Positions 36,867 to 49,724 of a stretch of DNA of 64,000 nucleotides are shown here, in pieces (position 1 is the stretch's first letter; each line of letters opens with the position of its first letter). Source of the DNA: Plasmopara viticola (Eukaryota > Oomycota > Peronosporomycetes > Peronosporales > Peronosporaceae); NCBI GenBank assembly GCA_001695595.3, contig MBPM02000068.1, forward strand, positions 62,001-126,000, read 5' to 3'. Below the pieces are notes generated by a model. The model had not been told where the DNA came from. It was given only the letters and a program-made list of their open reading frames with translations, and searched no databases. The translations under genes and the position numbers were made by a program.

Positions 36867-38705
36867 TTAATTCGAAGCAGGTAGTACACGTACAATACGT
36901 CCGATGATTCGGTCATTTATGTCCTCTACACAGCCGTCTCGTCCAAGTTGTCCGATCACAAACCATAAAGAAGAGCTGTGCCGATTGGCCCGCCTCATTT
37001 GCGCCGTGTTGCTATCATAATTGATTTGGTATGTCGTCAGGAGTGAGGAGATATCAACCTTCGCTAACTTTTTCGCCCAAGAAAAATGCGTTAGACGGCT
37101 TCCATTGCGAACTGTCGACCCTAAGCAAAATAACACACTTAGCTTGAAGGTTCGAACTTTTAGAGTAGAAGTGATGCTAGAAACTATTTTAGACCTTACC
37201 TGGATATAGCAAGGCGGTTATAAGAAGAAGGCGCTTTCATCAGCGCTAATTTACCGGTTCAGTTTTCACTTACGGTTACGATTGCGAGACACCATGACAG
37301 CCAAGACGATTGTGATCGAACAGGATTATGGCGCTCGGTTGAATGACTCGGACGCTTAAGACTCACTGTTAGTCGTACCGACCATTCGATTCAGTCCAAC
37401 ACGTACATGCAAGGCGCATAAACAGTCATTGGCATCACAGATGATTCGGCGAGAGCACAAGGATGGCGATTGAATGACATAGATTATTAAATTCGAACCA
37501 GGTAGTATGCGTACAATACGTCCGATGATTCGGGAATTCATGTCCTCTACACAGCCGTCTCGTCCAATTTGTCCGATCACAAACCATAAAGAACAGCTAT
37601 GTCGATTGGCCCGCTTCATATGTGCCGTGTTGCTGACACAATCGATTTGATATGTGGTCAGGAGTGAAAAGATATAAACCTTCGCTTACTTTTTCGCCCT
37701 TAACAAATGCGTCAGACAGCGTACCATTGCGAAATATCGTACCTTAGGATGAAAACATACTAGGCTTAAAGCATCAAACGTTAAAGTAAATATGATGCTT
37801 GAAACTATTTTAGACCTTACCTGGATATAGCAAAGCGGTTATAAGAAGAAGGCGCTTTGATCAGCGCTAATTTACCGGTTTTCACTTACGGTTACGATTG
37901 CGAGAAGCGAGGACAGCCAAGAAGATTGTAACCGAAAAGGATGATGGCGTCCGGTTGGATGACTCAGAAGCTTAAGCTTCATCTTTAGTCGTATTGACCT
38001 TGTGAAACAGTTCAACACGTACACGCAAGGCACATAATAAGTCATTGGCATCACTGAAGATTCAACGAGCACACAATGATGGCATACAATGATTATTTTA
38101 TTCGAACTAGGTAGTACACGTACAATACGTCCGATGATTTGGTCATGTATGTCCTCTAGACAGCCGTCATGATAAGTTGTCCAAACAAAAAACATAAAGA
38201 ACAGCTATGCCGATTTGCCCGCTACATGCGTGGCGTGTTGCTGACACAATCGATTTGGTATGTCGTCGGGAGAGAGAAGATATCAACCTTCGCTTACTTT
38301 TTTGCCCTAGACAAATGCGTCAGACAGCAACCATTGCGAAATGTCGACCCTAAGGAAGAAAACATACTTGGCTTAAGTCGTCGAAATTCAAAAGCAAAAA
38401 TGACACTTGAAACTATTTTCGACCTTTCCTTGAGTTAGCAATCGTGGTGAAGAAAAAGTCGCTTTTAATTAGCGCTGTTATACCGGTTCAGCTTTCACTT
38501 ACGGTTACGATTGCGATAAACGAGGACAGCCAAGAAGATTGTGACCGAATAGGATGATGGCGTTTGGTTGTTGACTCAAACGCTTGAGACTCAATGTTAG
38601 TTTGCGATTCAGTCCAACACGTACACGCAAGGCACATAATAAGTCATTGGCATCACTGAAGATTTAACGAGCACACAATGATGGCGATTGGATGACATAG
38701 ATTAT
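36867..38705 (+). repeat. HOR unit 8 (1839 bp)
   Basis: m1 G (as unit 7), m2 AAACCAT, m3 CTTAAAGC, m4 CATCTTTAG, m5 ACAAAAAAC. It has GCGCTTTGATCAGCGC in place of GCGCTTTCATCAGCGC at the start of A, and GTCGTCGGGAGAG. Confidence 0.95.
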
Positions 38706-40542
38706 TTAATTCGAAGCAGGTAGTACACGTACAATACGTCCGATGATTCGGTCATTTATGTCCTCTACACAGCCGTCTCGTCCAAGTTGTCCGATCACAA
38801 ACCATAAAGAAGAGCTATGCCGATTGGCCCGCCTCATTTGCGCCGTGTTGCTATCATAATTGATTTGGTATGTCGTCAGGAGTGAGGAGATATCAACCTT
38901 CGCTAACTTTTTCGCCCAAGAAAAATGCGTTAGACGGCTTCCATTGCGAACTGTCGACCCTAAGCAAAATAACACACTTAGCTTGAAGGTTCGAACTTTT
39001 AGAGTAGAAGTGATGCTAGAAACTATTTTAGACCTTACCTGGATATAGCAAGGCGGTTATAAGAAGAAGGCGCTTTCATCAGCGCTAATTTACCGGTTCA
39101 GTTTTCACTTACGGTTACGATTGCGAGACACCATGACAGCCAAGACGATTGTGATCGAACAGGATTATGGCGCTCGGTTGAATGACTCGGACGCTTAAGA
39201 CTCACTGTTAGTCGTACCGACCATTCGATTCAGTCCAACACGTACATGCAAGGCGCATAAACAGTCATTGGCATCACAGATGATTCGGCGAGAGCACAAG
39301 GATGGCGATTGAATGACATAGATTATTAAATTCGAACCAGGTAGTATGCGTACAATACGTCCGATGATTCGGGAATTCATGTCCTCTACACAGCCGTCTC
39401 GTCCAATTTGTCCGATCACAAACCATAAAGAACAGCTATGTCGATTGGCCCGCTTCATATGTGCCGTGTTGCTGACACAATCGATTTGATATGTGGTCAG
39501 GAGTGAAAAGATATAAACCTTCGCTTACTTTTTCGCCCTTAACAAATGCGTCAGACAGCGTACCATTGCGAAATATCGTACCTTAGGATGAAAACATACT
39601 AGGCTAAAGCATCAAACGTTAAAGTAAATATGATGCTTGAAACTATTTTAGACCTTACCTGGATATAGCAAAGCGGTTATAAGAAGAAGGCGCTTTCATC
39701 AGCGCTAATTTACCGGTTTTCACTTACGGTTACGATTGCGAGAAGCGAGGACAGCCAAGAAGATTGTAACCGAAAAGGATGATGGCGTCCGGTTGGATGA
39801 CTCAGAAGCTTAAGCTTCATCTTTAGTCGTATTGACCTTGTGAAACAGTTCAACACGTACACGCAAGGCACATAATAAGTCATTGGCATCACTGAAGATT
39901 CAACGAGCACACAATGATGGCATACAATGATTATTTTATTCGAACTAGGTAGTACACGTACAATACGTCCGATGATTTGGTCATGTATGTCCTCTAGACA
40001 GCCGTCATGATAAGTTGTCCAATCAAAATCATAAAGAACAGCTATGCCGATTTGCCCGCTACATGCGTGGCGTGTTGCTGACACAATCGATTTGGTATGT
40101 CGTCAGGAGAGAGAAGATATCAACCTTCGCTTACTTTTTTGCCCTAGACAAATGCGTCAGACAGCAACCATTGCGAAATGTCGACCCTAAGGAAGAAAAC
40201 ATACTTGGCTTAAGTCGTCGAAATTCAAAAGCAAAAATGACACTTGAAACTATTTTCGACCTTTCCTTGAGTTAGCAATCGTGGTGAAGAAAAAGTCGCT
40301 TTTAATTAGCGCTGTTATACCGGTTCAGCTTTCACTTACGGTTACGATTGCGATAAACGAGGACAGCCAAGAAGATTGTGACCGAATAGGATGATGGCGT
40401 TTGGTTGTTGACTCAAACGCTTGAGACTCAATGTTAGTTTGCGATTCAGTCCAACACGTACACGCAAGGCACATAATAAGTCATTGGCATCACTGAAGAT
40501 TCAACGAGCACACAATGATGGCGATTGTATGACATAGATTAT
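38706..40542 (+). repeat. HOR unit 9 (1837 bp)
   Basis: m1 A, m2 AAACCAT, m3 CTAAAGC, m4 CATCTTTAG, m5 TCAAAATC. It starts the run in which m3 is CTAAAGC or CCTAAAGC to the end of the array. Confidence 0.95.
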
Positions 40543-42377
40543 TTAATTCGAAGCAGGTAGTACACGTACAATACGTCCGATGATTCGGTCATTTATGTCC
40601 TCTACACAGCCGTCTCGTCCAAGTTGTCCGATCACAAACCATAAAGAAGAGCTATGCCGATTGGCCCGCCTCATTTGCGCCGTGTTGCTATCATAATTGA
40701 TTTGGTATGTCGTCAGGAGTGAGGAGATATCAACCTTCGCTAACTTTTTCGCCCAAGAAAAATGCGTTAGACGGCTTCCATTGCGAACTGTCGACCCTAA
40801 GCAAAATAACACACTTAGCTTGAAGGTTCGAACTTTTAGAGTAGAAGTGATGCTAGAAACTATTTTAGACCTTACCTGGATATAGCAAGGCGGTTATAAG
40901 AAGAAGGCGCTTTCATCAGCGCTAATTTACCGGTTCAGTTTTCACTTACGGTTACGATTGCGAGACACCATGACAGCCAAGACGATTGTGATCGAACAGG
41001 ATTATGGCGCTCGGTTGAATGACTCGGACGCTTAAGACTCACTGTTAGTCGTACCGACCATTCGATTCAGTCCAACACGTACATGCAAGGCGCATAAACA
41101 GTCATTGGCATCACAGATGATTCGGCGAGAGCACAAGGATGGCGATTGAATGACATAGATTATTAAATTCGAACCAGGTAGTATGCGTACAATACGTCCG
41201 ATGATTCGGGAATTCATGTCCTCTACACAGCCGTCTCGTCCAATTTGTCCGATCACAAACATAAAGAACAGCTATGTCGATTGGCCCGCTTCATATGTGC
41301 CGTGTTGCTGACACAATCGATTTGATATGTGGTCAGGAGTGAAAAGATATAAACCTTCGCTTACTTTTTCGCCCTTAACAAATGCGTCAGACAGCGTACC
41401 ATTGCGAAATATCGTACCTTAGGATGAAAACATACTAGGCTAAAGCATCAAACGATAAAGTAAATATGATGCTTGAAACTATTTTAGACCTTACCTGGAT
41501 ATAGCAAAGCGGTTATAAGAAGAAGGCGCTTTCATCAGCGCTAATTTACCGGTTTTCACTTACGGTTACGATTGCGAGAAGCGAGGACAGCCAAGAAGAT
41601 TGTAACCGAAAAGGATGATGGCGTCCGGTTGGATGACTCAGAAGCTTAAGCTTCATTTTAGTCGTATTGACCTTGTGAAACAGTTCAACACGTACACGCA
41701 AGGCACATAATAAGTCATTGGCATCACTGAAGATTCAACGAGCACACAATGATGGCATACAATGATTATTTTATTCGAACTAGGTAGTACACGTACAATA
41801 CGTCCGATGATTTGGTCATGTATGTCCTCTAGACAGCCGTCATGATAAGTTGTCCAATCAAAATCATAAAGAACAGCTATGCCGATTTGCCCGCTACATG
41901 CGTGGCGTGTTGCTGACACAATCGATTTGGTATGTCGTCAGGAGAGAGAAGATATCAACCTTCGCTTACTTTTTTGCCCTAGACAAATGCGTCAGACAGC
42001 AACCATTGCGAAATGTCGACCCTAAGGAAGAAAACATACTTGGCTTAAGTCGTCGAAATTCAAAAGCAAAAATGACACTTGAAACTATTTTCGACCTTTC
42101 CTTGAGTTAGCAATCGTGGTGAAGAAAAAGTCGCTTTTAATTAGCGCTGTTATACCGGTTCAGCTTTCACTTACGGTTACGATTGCGATAAACGAGGACA
42201 GCCAAGAAGATTGTGACCGAATAGGATGATGGCGTTTGGTTGTTGACTCAAACGCTTGAGACTCAATGTTAGTTTGCGATTCAGTCCAACACGTACACGC
42301 AAGGCACATAATAAGTCATTGGCATCACTGAAGATTCAACGAGCACACAATGATGGCGATTGTATGACATAGATTAT
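40543..42377 (+). repeat. HOR unit 10 (1835 bp)
   Basis: m1 A, m2 unique CACAAACAT (1 bp short), m3 CTAAAGC followed by ACGATAAAG, m4 CATTTTAG, m5 TCAAAATC, shared with unit 9. Confidence 0.95.
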
Positions 42378-44215
42378 TTAATTCGAAGCAGGTAGTACAC
42401 GTACAATACGTCCGATGATTCGGTCATTTATGTCCTCTACACAGCCGTCTCGTCCAAGTTGTCCGATCACAAACCATAAAGAAGAGCTATGCCGATTGGC
42501 CCGCCTCATTTGCGCCGTGTTGCTATCATAATTGATTTGGTATGTCGTCAGGAGTGAGGAGATATCAACCTTCGCTAACTTTTTCGCCCAAGAAAAATGC
42601 GTTAGACGGCTTCCATTGCGAACTGTCGACCCTAAGCAAAATAACACACTTAGCTTGAAGGTTCGAACTTTTAGAGTAGAAGTGATGCTAGAAACTATTT
42701 TAGACCTTACCTGGATATAGCAAGGCGGTTATAAGAAGAAGGCGCTTTCATCAGCGCTAATTTACCGGTTCAGTTTTCACTTACGGTTACGATTGCGAGA
42801 CACCATGACAGCCAAGACGATTGTGATCGAACAGGATTATGGCGCTCGGTTGAATGACTCGGACGCTTAAGACTCACTGTTAGTCGTACCGACCATTCGA
42901 TTCAGTCCAACACGTACATGCAAGGCGCATAAACAGTCATTGGCATCACAGATGATTCGGCGAGAGCACAAGGATGGCGATTGAATGACATAGATTATTA
43001 AATTCGAACCAGGTAGTATGCGTACAATACGTCCGATGATTCGGGAATTCATGTCCTCTACACAGCCGTCTCGTCCAATTTGTCCGATCACAAACCATAA
43101 AGAACAGCTATGTCGATTGGCCCGCTTCATATGTGCCGTGTTGCTGACACAATCGATTTGATATGTGGTCAGGAGTGAAAAGATATAAACCTTCGCTTAC
43201 TTTTTCGCCCTTAACAAATGCGTCAGACAGCGTACCATTGCGAAATATCGTACCTTAGGATGAAAACATACTAGGCTAAAGCATCAAACGTTAAAGTAAA
43301 TATGATGCTTGAAACTATTTTAGACCTTACCTGGATATAGCAAAGCGGTTATAAGAAGAAGGCGCTTTCATCAGCGCTAATTTACCGGTTTTCACTTACG
43401 GTTACGATTGCGAGAAGCGAGGACAGCCAAGAAGATTGTAACCGAAAAGGATGATGGCGTCCGGTTGGATGACTCAGAAGCTTAAGCTTCATCTTTAGTC
43501 GTATTGACCTTGTGAAACAGTTCAACACGTACACGCAAGGCACATAATAAGTCATTGGCATCACTGAAGATTCAACGAGCACACAATGATGGCATACAAT
43601 GATTATTTTATTCGAACTAGGTAGTACACGTACAATACGTCCGATGATTTGGTCATGTATGTCCTCTAGACAGCCGTCATGATAAGTTGTCCAATCACAA
43701 ATCATAAAGAACAGCTATGCCGATTTGCCCGCTACATGCGTGGCGTGTTGCTGACACAATCGATTTGGTATGTCGTCAGGAGAGAGAAGATATCAACCTT
43801 CGCTTACTTTTTTGCCCTAGACAAATGCGTCAGACAGCAACCATTGCGAAATGTCGACCCTAAGGAAGAAAACATACTTGGCTTAAGTCGTCGAAATTCA
43901 AAAGCAAAAATGACACTTGAAACTATTTTCGACCTTTCCTTGAGTTAGCAATCGTGGTGAAGAAAAAGTCGCTTTTAATTAGCGCTGTTATACCGGTTCA
44001 GCTTTCACTTACGGTTACGATTGCGATAAACGAGGACAGCCAAGAAGATTGTGACCGAATAGGATGATGGCGTTTGGTTGTTGACTCAAACGCTTGAGAC
44101 TCAATGTTAGTTTGCGATTCAGTCCAACACGTACACGCAAGGCACATAATAAGTCATTGGCATCACTGAAGATTCAACGAGCACACAATGATGGCGATTG
44201 TATGACATAGATTAT
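42378..44215 (+). repeat. HOR unit 11 (1838 bp)
   Basis: m1 A, m2 AAACCAT, m3 CTAAAGC, m4 CATCTTTAG, m5 TCACAAATC. With unit 12 it forms a two-unit block matched by units 13-14 at m2-m5. Confidence 0.95.
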
Positions 44216-46052
44216 TTAATTCGAAGCAGGTAGTACACGTACAATACGTCCGATGATTCGGTCATTTATGTCCTCTACACAGCCGTCTCGTCCAAGTTGT
44301 CCGATCACAAACCATAAAGAAGAGCTGTGCCGATTGGCCCGCCTCATTTGCGCCGTGTTGCTATCATAATTGATTTGGTATGTCGTCAGGAGTGAGGAGA
44401 TATCAACCTTCGCTAACTTTTTCGCCCAAGAAAAATGCGTTAGACGGCTTCCATTGCGAACTGTCGACCCTAAGCAAAATAACACACTTAGCTTGAAGGT
44501 TCGAACTTTTAGAGTAGAAGTGATGCTAGAAACTATTTTAGACCTTACCTGGATATAGCAAGGCGGTTATAAGAAGAAGGCGCTTTCATCAGCGCTAATT
44601 TACCGGTTCAGTTTTCACTTACGGTTACGATTGCGAGACACCATGACAGCCAAGACGATTGTGATCGAACAGGATTATGGCGCTCGGTTGAATGACTCGG
44701 ACGCTTAAGACTCACTGTTAGTCGTACCGACCATTCGATTCAGTCCAACACGTACATGCAAGGCGCATAAACAGTCATTGGCATCACAGATGATTCGGCG
44801 AGAGCACAAGGATGGCGATTGAATGACATAGATTATTAAATTCGAACCAGGTAGTATGCGTACAATACGTCCGATGATTCGGGAATTCATGTCCTCTACA
44901 CAGCCGTCTCGTCCAATTTGTCCGATCACAGGTCATAAAGAACAGCTATGTCGATTGGCCCGCTTCATATGTGCCGTGTTGCTGACACAATCGATTTGAT
45001 ATGTGGTCAGGAGTGAAAAGATATAAACCTTCGCTTACTTTTTCGCCCTTAACAAATGCGTCAGACAGCGTACCATTGCGAAATATCGTACCTTAGGATG
45101 AAAACATACTAGGCTAAAGCATCAAACGTTAAAGTAAATATGATGCTTGAAACTATTTTAGACCTTACCTGGATATAGCAAAGCGGTTATAAGAAGAAGG
45201 CGCTTTCATCAGCGCTAATTTACCGGTTTTCACTTACGGTTACGATTGCGAGAAGCGAGGACAGCCAAGAAGATTGTAACCGAAAAGGATGATGGCGTCC
45301 GGTTGGATGACTCAGAAGCTTAAGCTTCATTTTAGTCGTATTGACCTTGTGAAACAGTTCAACACGTACACGCAAGGCACATAATAAGTCATTGGCATCA
45401 CTGAAGATTCAACGAGCACACAATGATGGCATACAATGATTATTTTATTCGAACTAGGTAGTACACGTACAATACGTCCGATGATTTGGTCATGTATGTC
45501 CTCTAGACAGCCGTCATGATAAGTTGTCCAATCACAAATCATAAAGAACAGCTATGCCGATTTGCCCGCTACATGCGTGGCGTGTTGCTGACACAATCGA
45601 TTTGGTATGTCGTCAGGAGAGAGAAGATATCAACCTTCGCTTACTTTTTTGCCCTAGACAAATGCGTCAGACAGCAACCATTGCGAAATGTCGACCCTAA
45701 GGAAGAAAACATACTTGGCTTAAGTCGTCGAAATTCAAAAGCAAAAATGACACTTGAAACTATTTTCGACCTTTCCTTGAGTTAGCAATCGTGGTGAAGA
45801 AAAAGTCGCTTTTAATTAGCGCTGTTATACCGGTTCAGCTTTCACTTACGGTTACGATTGCGATAAACGAGGACAGCCAAGAAGATTGTGACCGAATAGG
45901 ATGATGGCGTTTGGTTGTTGACTCAAACGCTTGAGACTCAATGTTAGTTTGCGATTCAGTCCAACACGTACACGCAAGGCACATAATAAGTCATTGGCAT
46001 CACTGAAGATTCAACGAGCACACAATGATGGCGATTGTATGACATAGATTAT
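44216..46052 (+). repeat. HOR unit 12 (1837 bp)
   Basis: m1 G, m2 GGTCAT, m3 CTAAAGC, m4 CATTTTAG, m5 TCACAAATC. Confidence 0.95.
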
Positions 46053-47889
46053 TTAATTCGAAGCAGGTAGTACACGTACAATACGTCCGATGATTCGGTC
46101 ATTTATGTCCTCTACACAGCCGTCTCGTCCAAGTTGTCCGATCACAAACCATAAAGAAGAGCTATGCCGATTGGCCCGCCTCATTTGCGCCGTGTTGCTA
46201 TCATAATTGATTTGGTATGTCGTCAGGAGTGAGGAGATATCAACCTTCGCTAACTTTTTCGCCCAAGAAAAATGCGTTAGACGGCTTCCATTGCGAACTG
46301 TCGACCCTAAGCAAAATAACACACTTAGCTTGAAGGTTCGAACTTTTAGAGTAGAAGTGATGCTAGAAACTATTTTAGACCTTACCTGGATATAGCAAGG
46401 CGGTTATAAGAAGAAGGCGCTTTCATCAGCGCTAATTTACCGGTTCAGTTTTCACTTACGGTTACGATTGCGAGACACCATGACAGCCAAGACGATTGTG
46501 ATCGAACAGGATTATGGCGCTCGGTTGAATGACTCGGACGCTTAAGACTCACTGTTAGTCGTACCGACCATTCGATTCAGTCCAACACGTACATGCAAGG
46601 CGCATAAACAGTCATTGGCATCACAGATGATTCGGCGAGAGCACAAGGATGGCGATTGAATGACATAGATTATTAAATTCGAACCAGGTAGTATGCGTAC
46701 AATACGTCCGATGATTCGGGAATTCATGTCCTCTACACAGCCGTCTCGTCCAATTTGTCCGATCACAAACCATAAAGAACAGCTATGTCGATTGGCCCGC
46801 TTCATATGTGCCGTGTTGCTGACACAATCGATTTGATATGTGGTCAGGAGTGAAAAGATATAAACCTTCGCTTACTTTTTCGCCCTTAACAAATGCGTCA
46901 GACAGCGTACCATTGCGAAATATCGTACCTTAGGATGAAAACATACTAGGCTAAAGCATCAAACGTTAAAGTAAATATGATGCTTGAAACTATTTTAGAC
47001 CTTACCTGGATATAGCAAAGCGGTTATAAGAAGAAGGCGCTTTCATCAGCGCTAATTTACCGGTTTTCACTTACGGTTACGATTGCGAGAAGCGAGGACA
47101 GCCAAGAAGATTGTAACCGAAAAGGATGATGGCGTCCGGTTGGATGACTCAGAAGCTTAAGCTTCATCTTTAGTCGTATTGACCTTGTGAAACAGTTCAA
47201 CACGTACACGCAAGGCACATAATAAGTCATTGGCATCACTGAAGATTCAACGAGCACACAATGATGGCATACAATGATTATTTTATTCGAACTAGGTAGT
47301 ACACGTACAATACGTCCGATGATTTGGTCATGTATGTCCTCTAGACAGCCGTCATGATAAGTTGTCCAATCACAAATCATAAAGAACAGCTATGCCGATT
47401 TGCCCGCTACATGCGTGGCGTGTTGCTGACACAATCGATTTGGTATGTCGTCAGGAGAGAGAAGATATCAACCTTCGCTTACTTTTTTGCCCTAGACAAA
47501 TGCGTCAGACAGCAACCATTGCGAAATGTCGACCCTAAGGAAGAAAACATACTTGGCTTAAGTCGTCGAAATTCAAAAGCAAAAATGACACTTGAAACTA
47601 TTTTCGACCTTTCCTTGAGTTAGCAATCGTGGTGAAGAAAAAGTCGCTTTTAATTAGCGCTGTTATACCGGTTCAGCTTTCACTTACGGTTACGATTGCG
47701 ATAAACGAGGACAGCCAAGAAGATTGTGACCGAATAGGATGATGGCGTTTGGTTGTTGACTCAAACGCTTGAGACTCAATGTTAGTTTGCGATTCAGTCC
47801 AACACGTACACGCAAGGCACATAATAAGTCATTGGCATCACTGAAGATTCAACGAGCACACAATGATGGCGATTTATGACATAGATTAT
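46053..47889 (+). repeat. HOR unit 13 (1837 bp)
   Basis: Same marker set as unit 11: m1 A, m2 AAACCAT, m3 CTAAAGC, m4 CATCTTTAG, m5 TCACAAATC. The end junction reads GCGATTTATGAC. Confidence 0.95.
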
Positions 47890-49724
47890 TTAATTCGAAG
47901 CAGGTAGTACACGTACAATACGTCCGATGATTCGGTCATTTATGTCCTCTACACAGCCGTCTCGTCCAAGTTGTCCGATCACAAACCATAAAGAAGAGCT
48001 ATGCCGATTGGCCCGCCTCATTTGCGCCGTGTTGCTATCATAATTGATTTGGTATGTCGTCAGGAGTGAGGAGATATCAACCTTCGCTAACTTTTTCGCC
48101 CAAGAAAAATGCGTTAGACGGCTTCCATTGCGAACTGTCGACCCTAAGCAAAATAACACACTTAGCTTGAAGGTTCGAACTTTTAGAGTAGAAGTGATGC
48201 TAGAAACTATTTTAGACCTTACCTGGATATAGCAAGGCGGTTATAAGAAGAAGGCGCTTTCATCAGCGCTAATTTACCGGTTCAGTTTTCACTTACGGTT
48301 ACGATTGCGAGACACCATGACAGCCAAGACGATTGTGATCGAACAGGATTATGGCGCTCGGTTGAATGACTCGGACGCTTAAGACTCACTGTTAGTCGTA
48401 CCGACCATTCGATTCAGTCCAACACGTACATGCAAGGCGCATAAACAGTCATTGGCATCACAGATGATTCGGCGAGAGCACAAGGATGGCGATTGAATGA
48501 CATAGATTATTAAATTCGAACCAGGTAGTATGCGTACAATACGTCCGATGATTCGGGAATTCATGTCCTCTACACAGCCGTCTCGTCCAATTTGTCCGAT
48601 CACAGGTCATAAAGAACAGCTATGTCGATTGGCCCGCTTCATATGTGCCGTGTTGCTGACACAATCGATTTGATATGTGGTCAGGAGTGAAAAGATATAA
48701 ACCTTCGCTTACTTTTTCGCCCTTAACAAATGCGTCAGACAGCGTACCATTGCGAAATATCGTACCTTAGGATGAAAACATACTAGGCTAAAGCATCAAA
48801 CGTTAAAGTAAATATGATGCTTGAAACTATTTTAGACCTTACCTGGATATAGCAAAGCGGTTATAAGAAGAAGGCGCTTTCATCAGCGCTAATTTACCGG
48901 TTTTCACTTACGGTTACGATTGCGAGAAGCGAGGACAGCCAAGAAGATTGTAACCGAAAAGGATGATGGCGTCCGGTTGGATGACTCAGAAGCTTAAGCT
49001 TCATTTTAGTCGTATTGACCTTGTGAAACAGTTCAACACGTACACGCAAGGCACATAATAAGTCATTGGCATCACTGAAGATTCAACGAGCACACAATGA
49101 TGGCATACAATGATTATTTTATTCGAACTAGGTAGTACACGTACAATACGTCCGATGATTTGGTCATGTATGTCCTCTAGACAGCCGTCATGATAAGTTG
49201 TCCAATCACAAATCATAAAGAACAGCTATGCCGATTTGCCCGCTACATGCGTGGCGTGTTGCTGACACAATCGATTTGGTATGTCGTCAGGAGAGAGAAG
49301 ATATCAACCTTCGCTTACTTTTTTGCCCTAGACAAATGCGTCAGACAGCAACCATTGCGAAATGTCGACCCTAAGGAAGAAAACATACTTGGCTTAAGTC
49401 GTCGAAATTCAAAAGCAAAAATGACACTTGAAGCTATTTTCGACCTTTCCTTGAGTTAGCAATCGTGGTGAAGAAAAAGTCGCTTTTAATTAGCGCTGTT
49501 ATACCGGTTCAGCTTTCACTTACGGTTACGATTGCGATAAACGAGGACAGCCAAGAAGATTGTGACCGAATAGGATGATGGCGTTGGTTGTTGACTCAAA
49601 CGCTTGAGACTCAATGTTAGTTTGCGATTCAGTCCAACACGTACACGCAAGGCACATAATAAGTCATTGGCATCACTGAAGATTCAACGAGCACACAATG
49701 ATGGCGATTGATGACATAGATTAT
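47890..49724 (+). repeat. HOR unit 14 (1835 bp)
   Basis: Same m2-m5 as unit 12 (GGTCAT, CTAAAGC, CATTTTAG, TCACAAATC) but m1 A. One T is lost in GGCGTTGGTTG, the end junction reads GCGATTGATGAC, and GAAGCTATTTTC matches unit 6. Confidence 0.95.
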
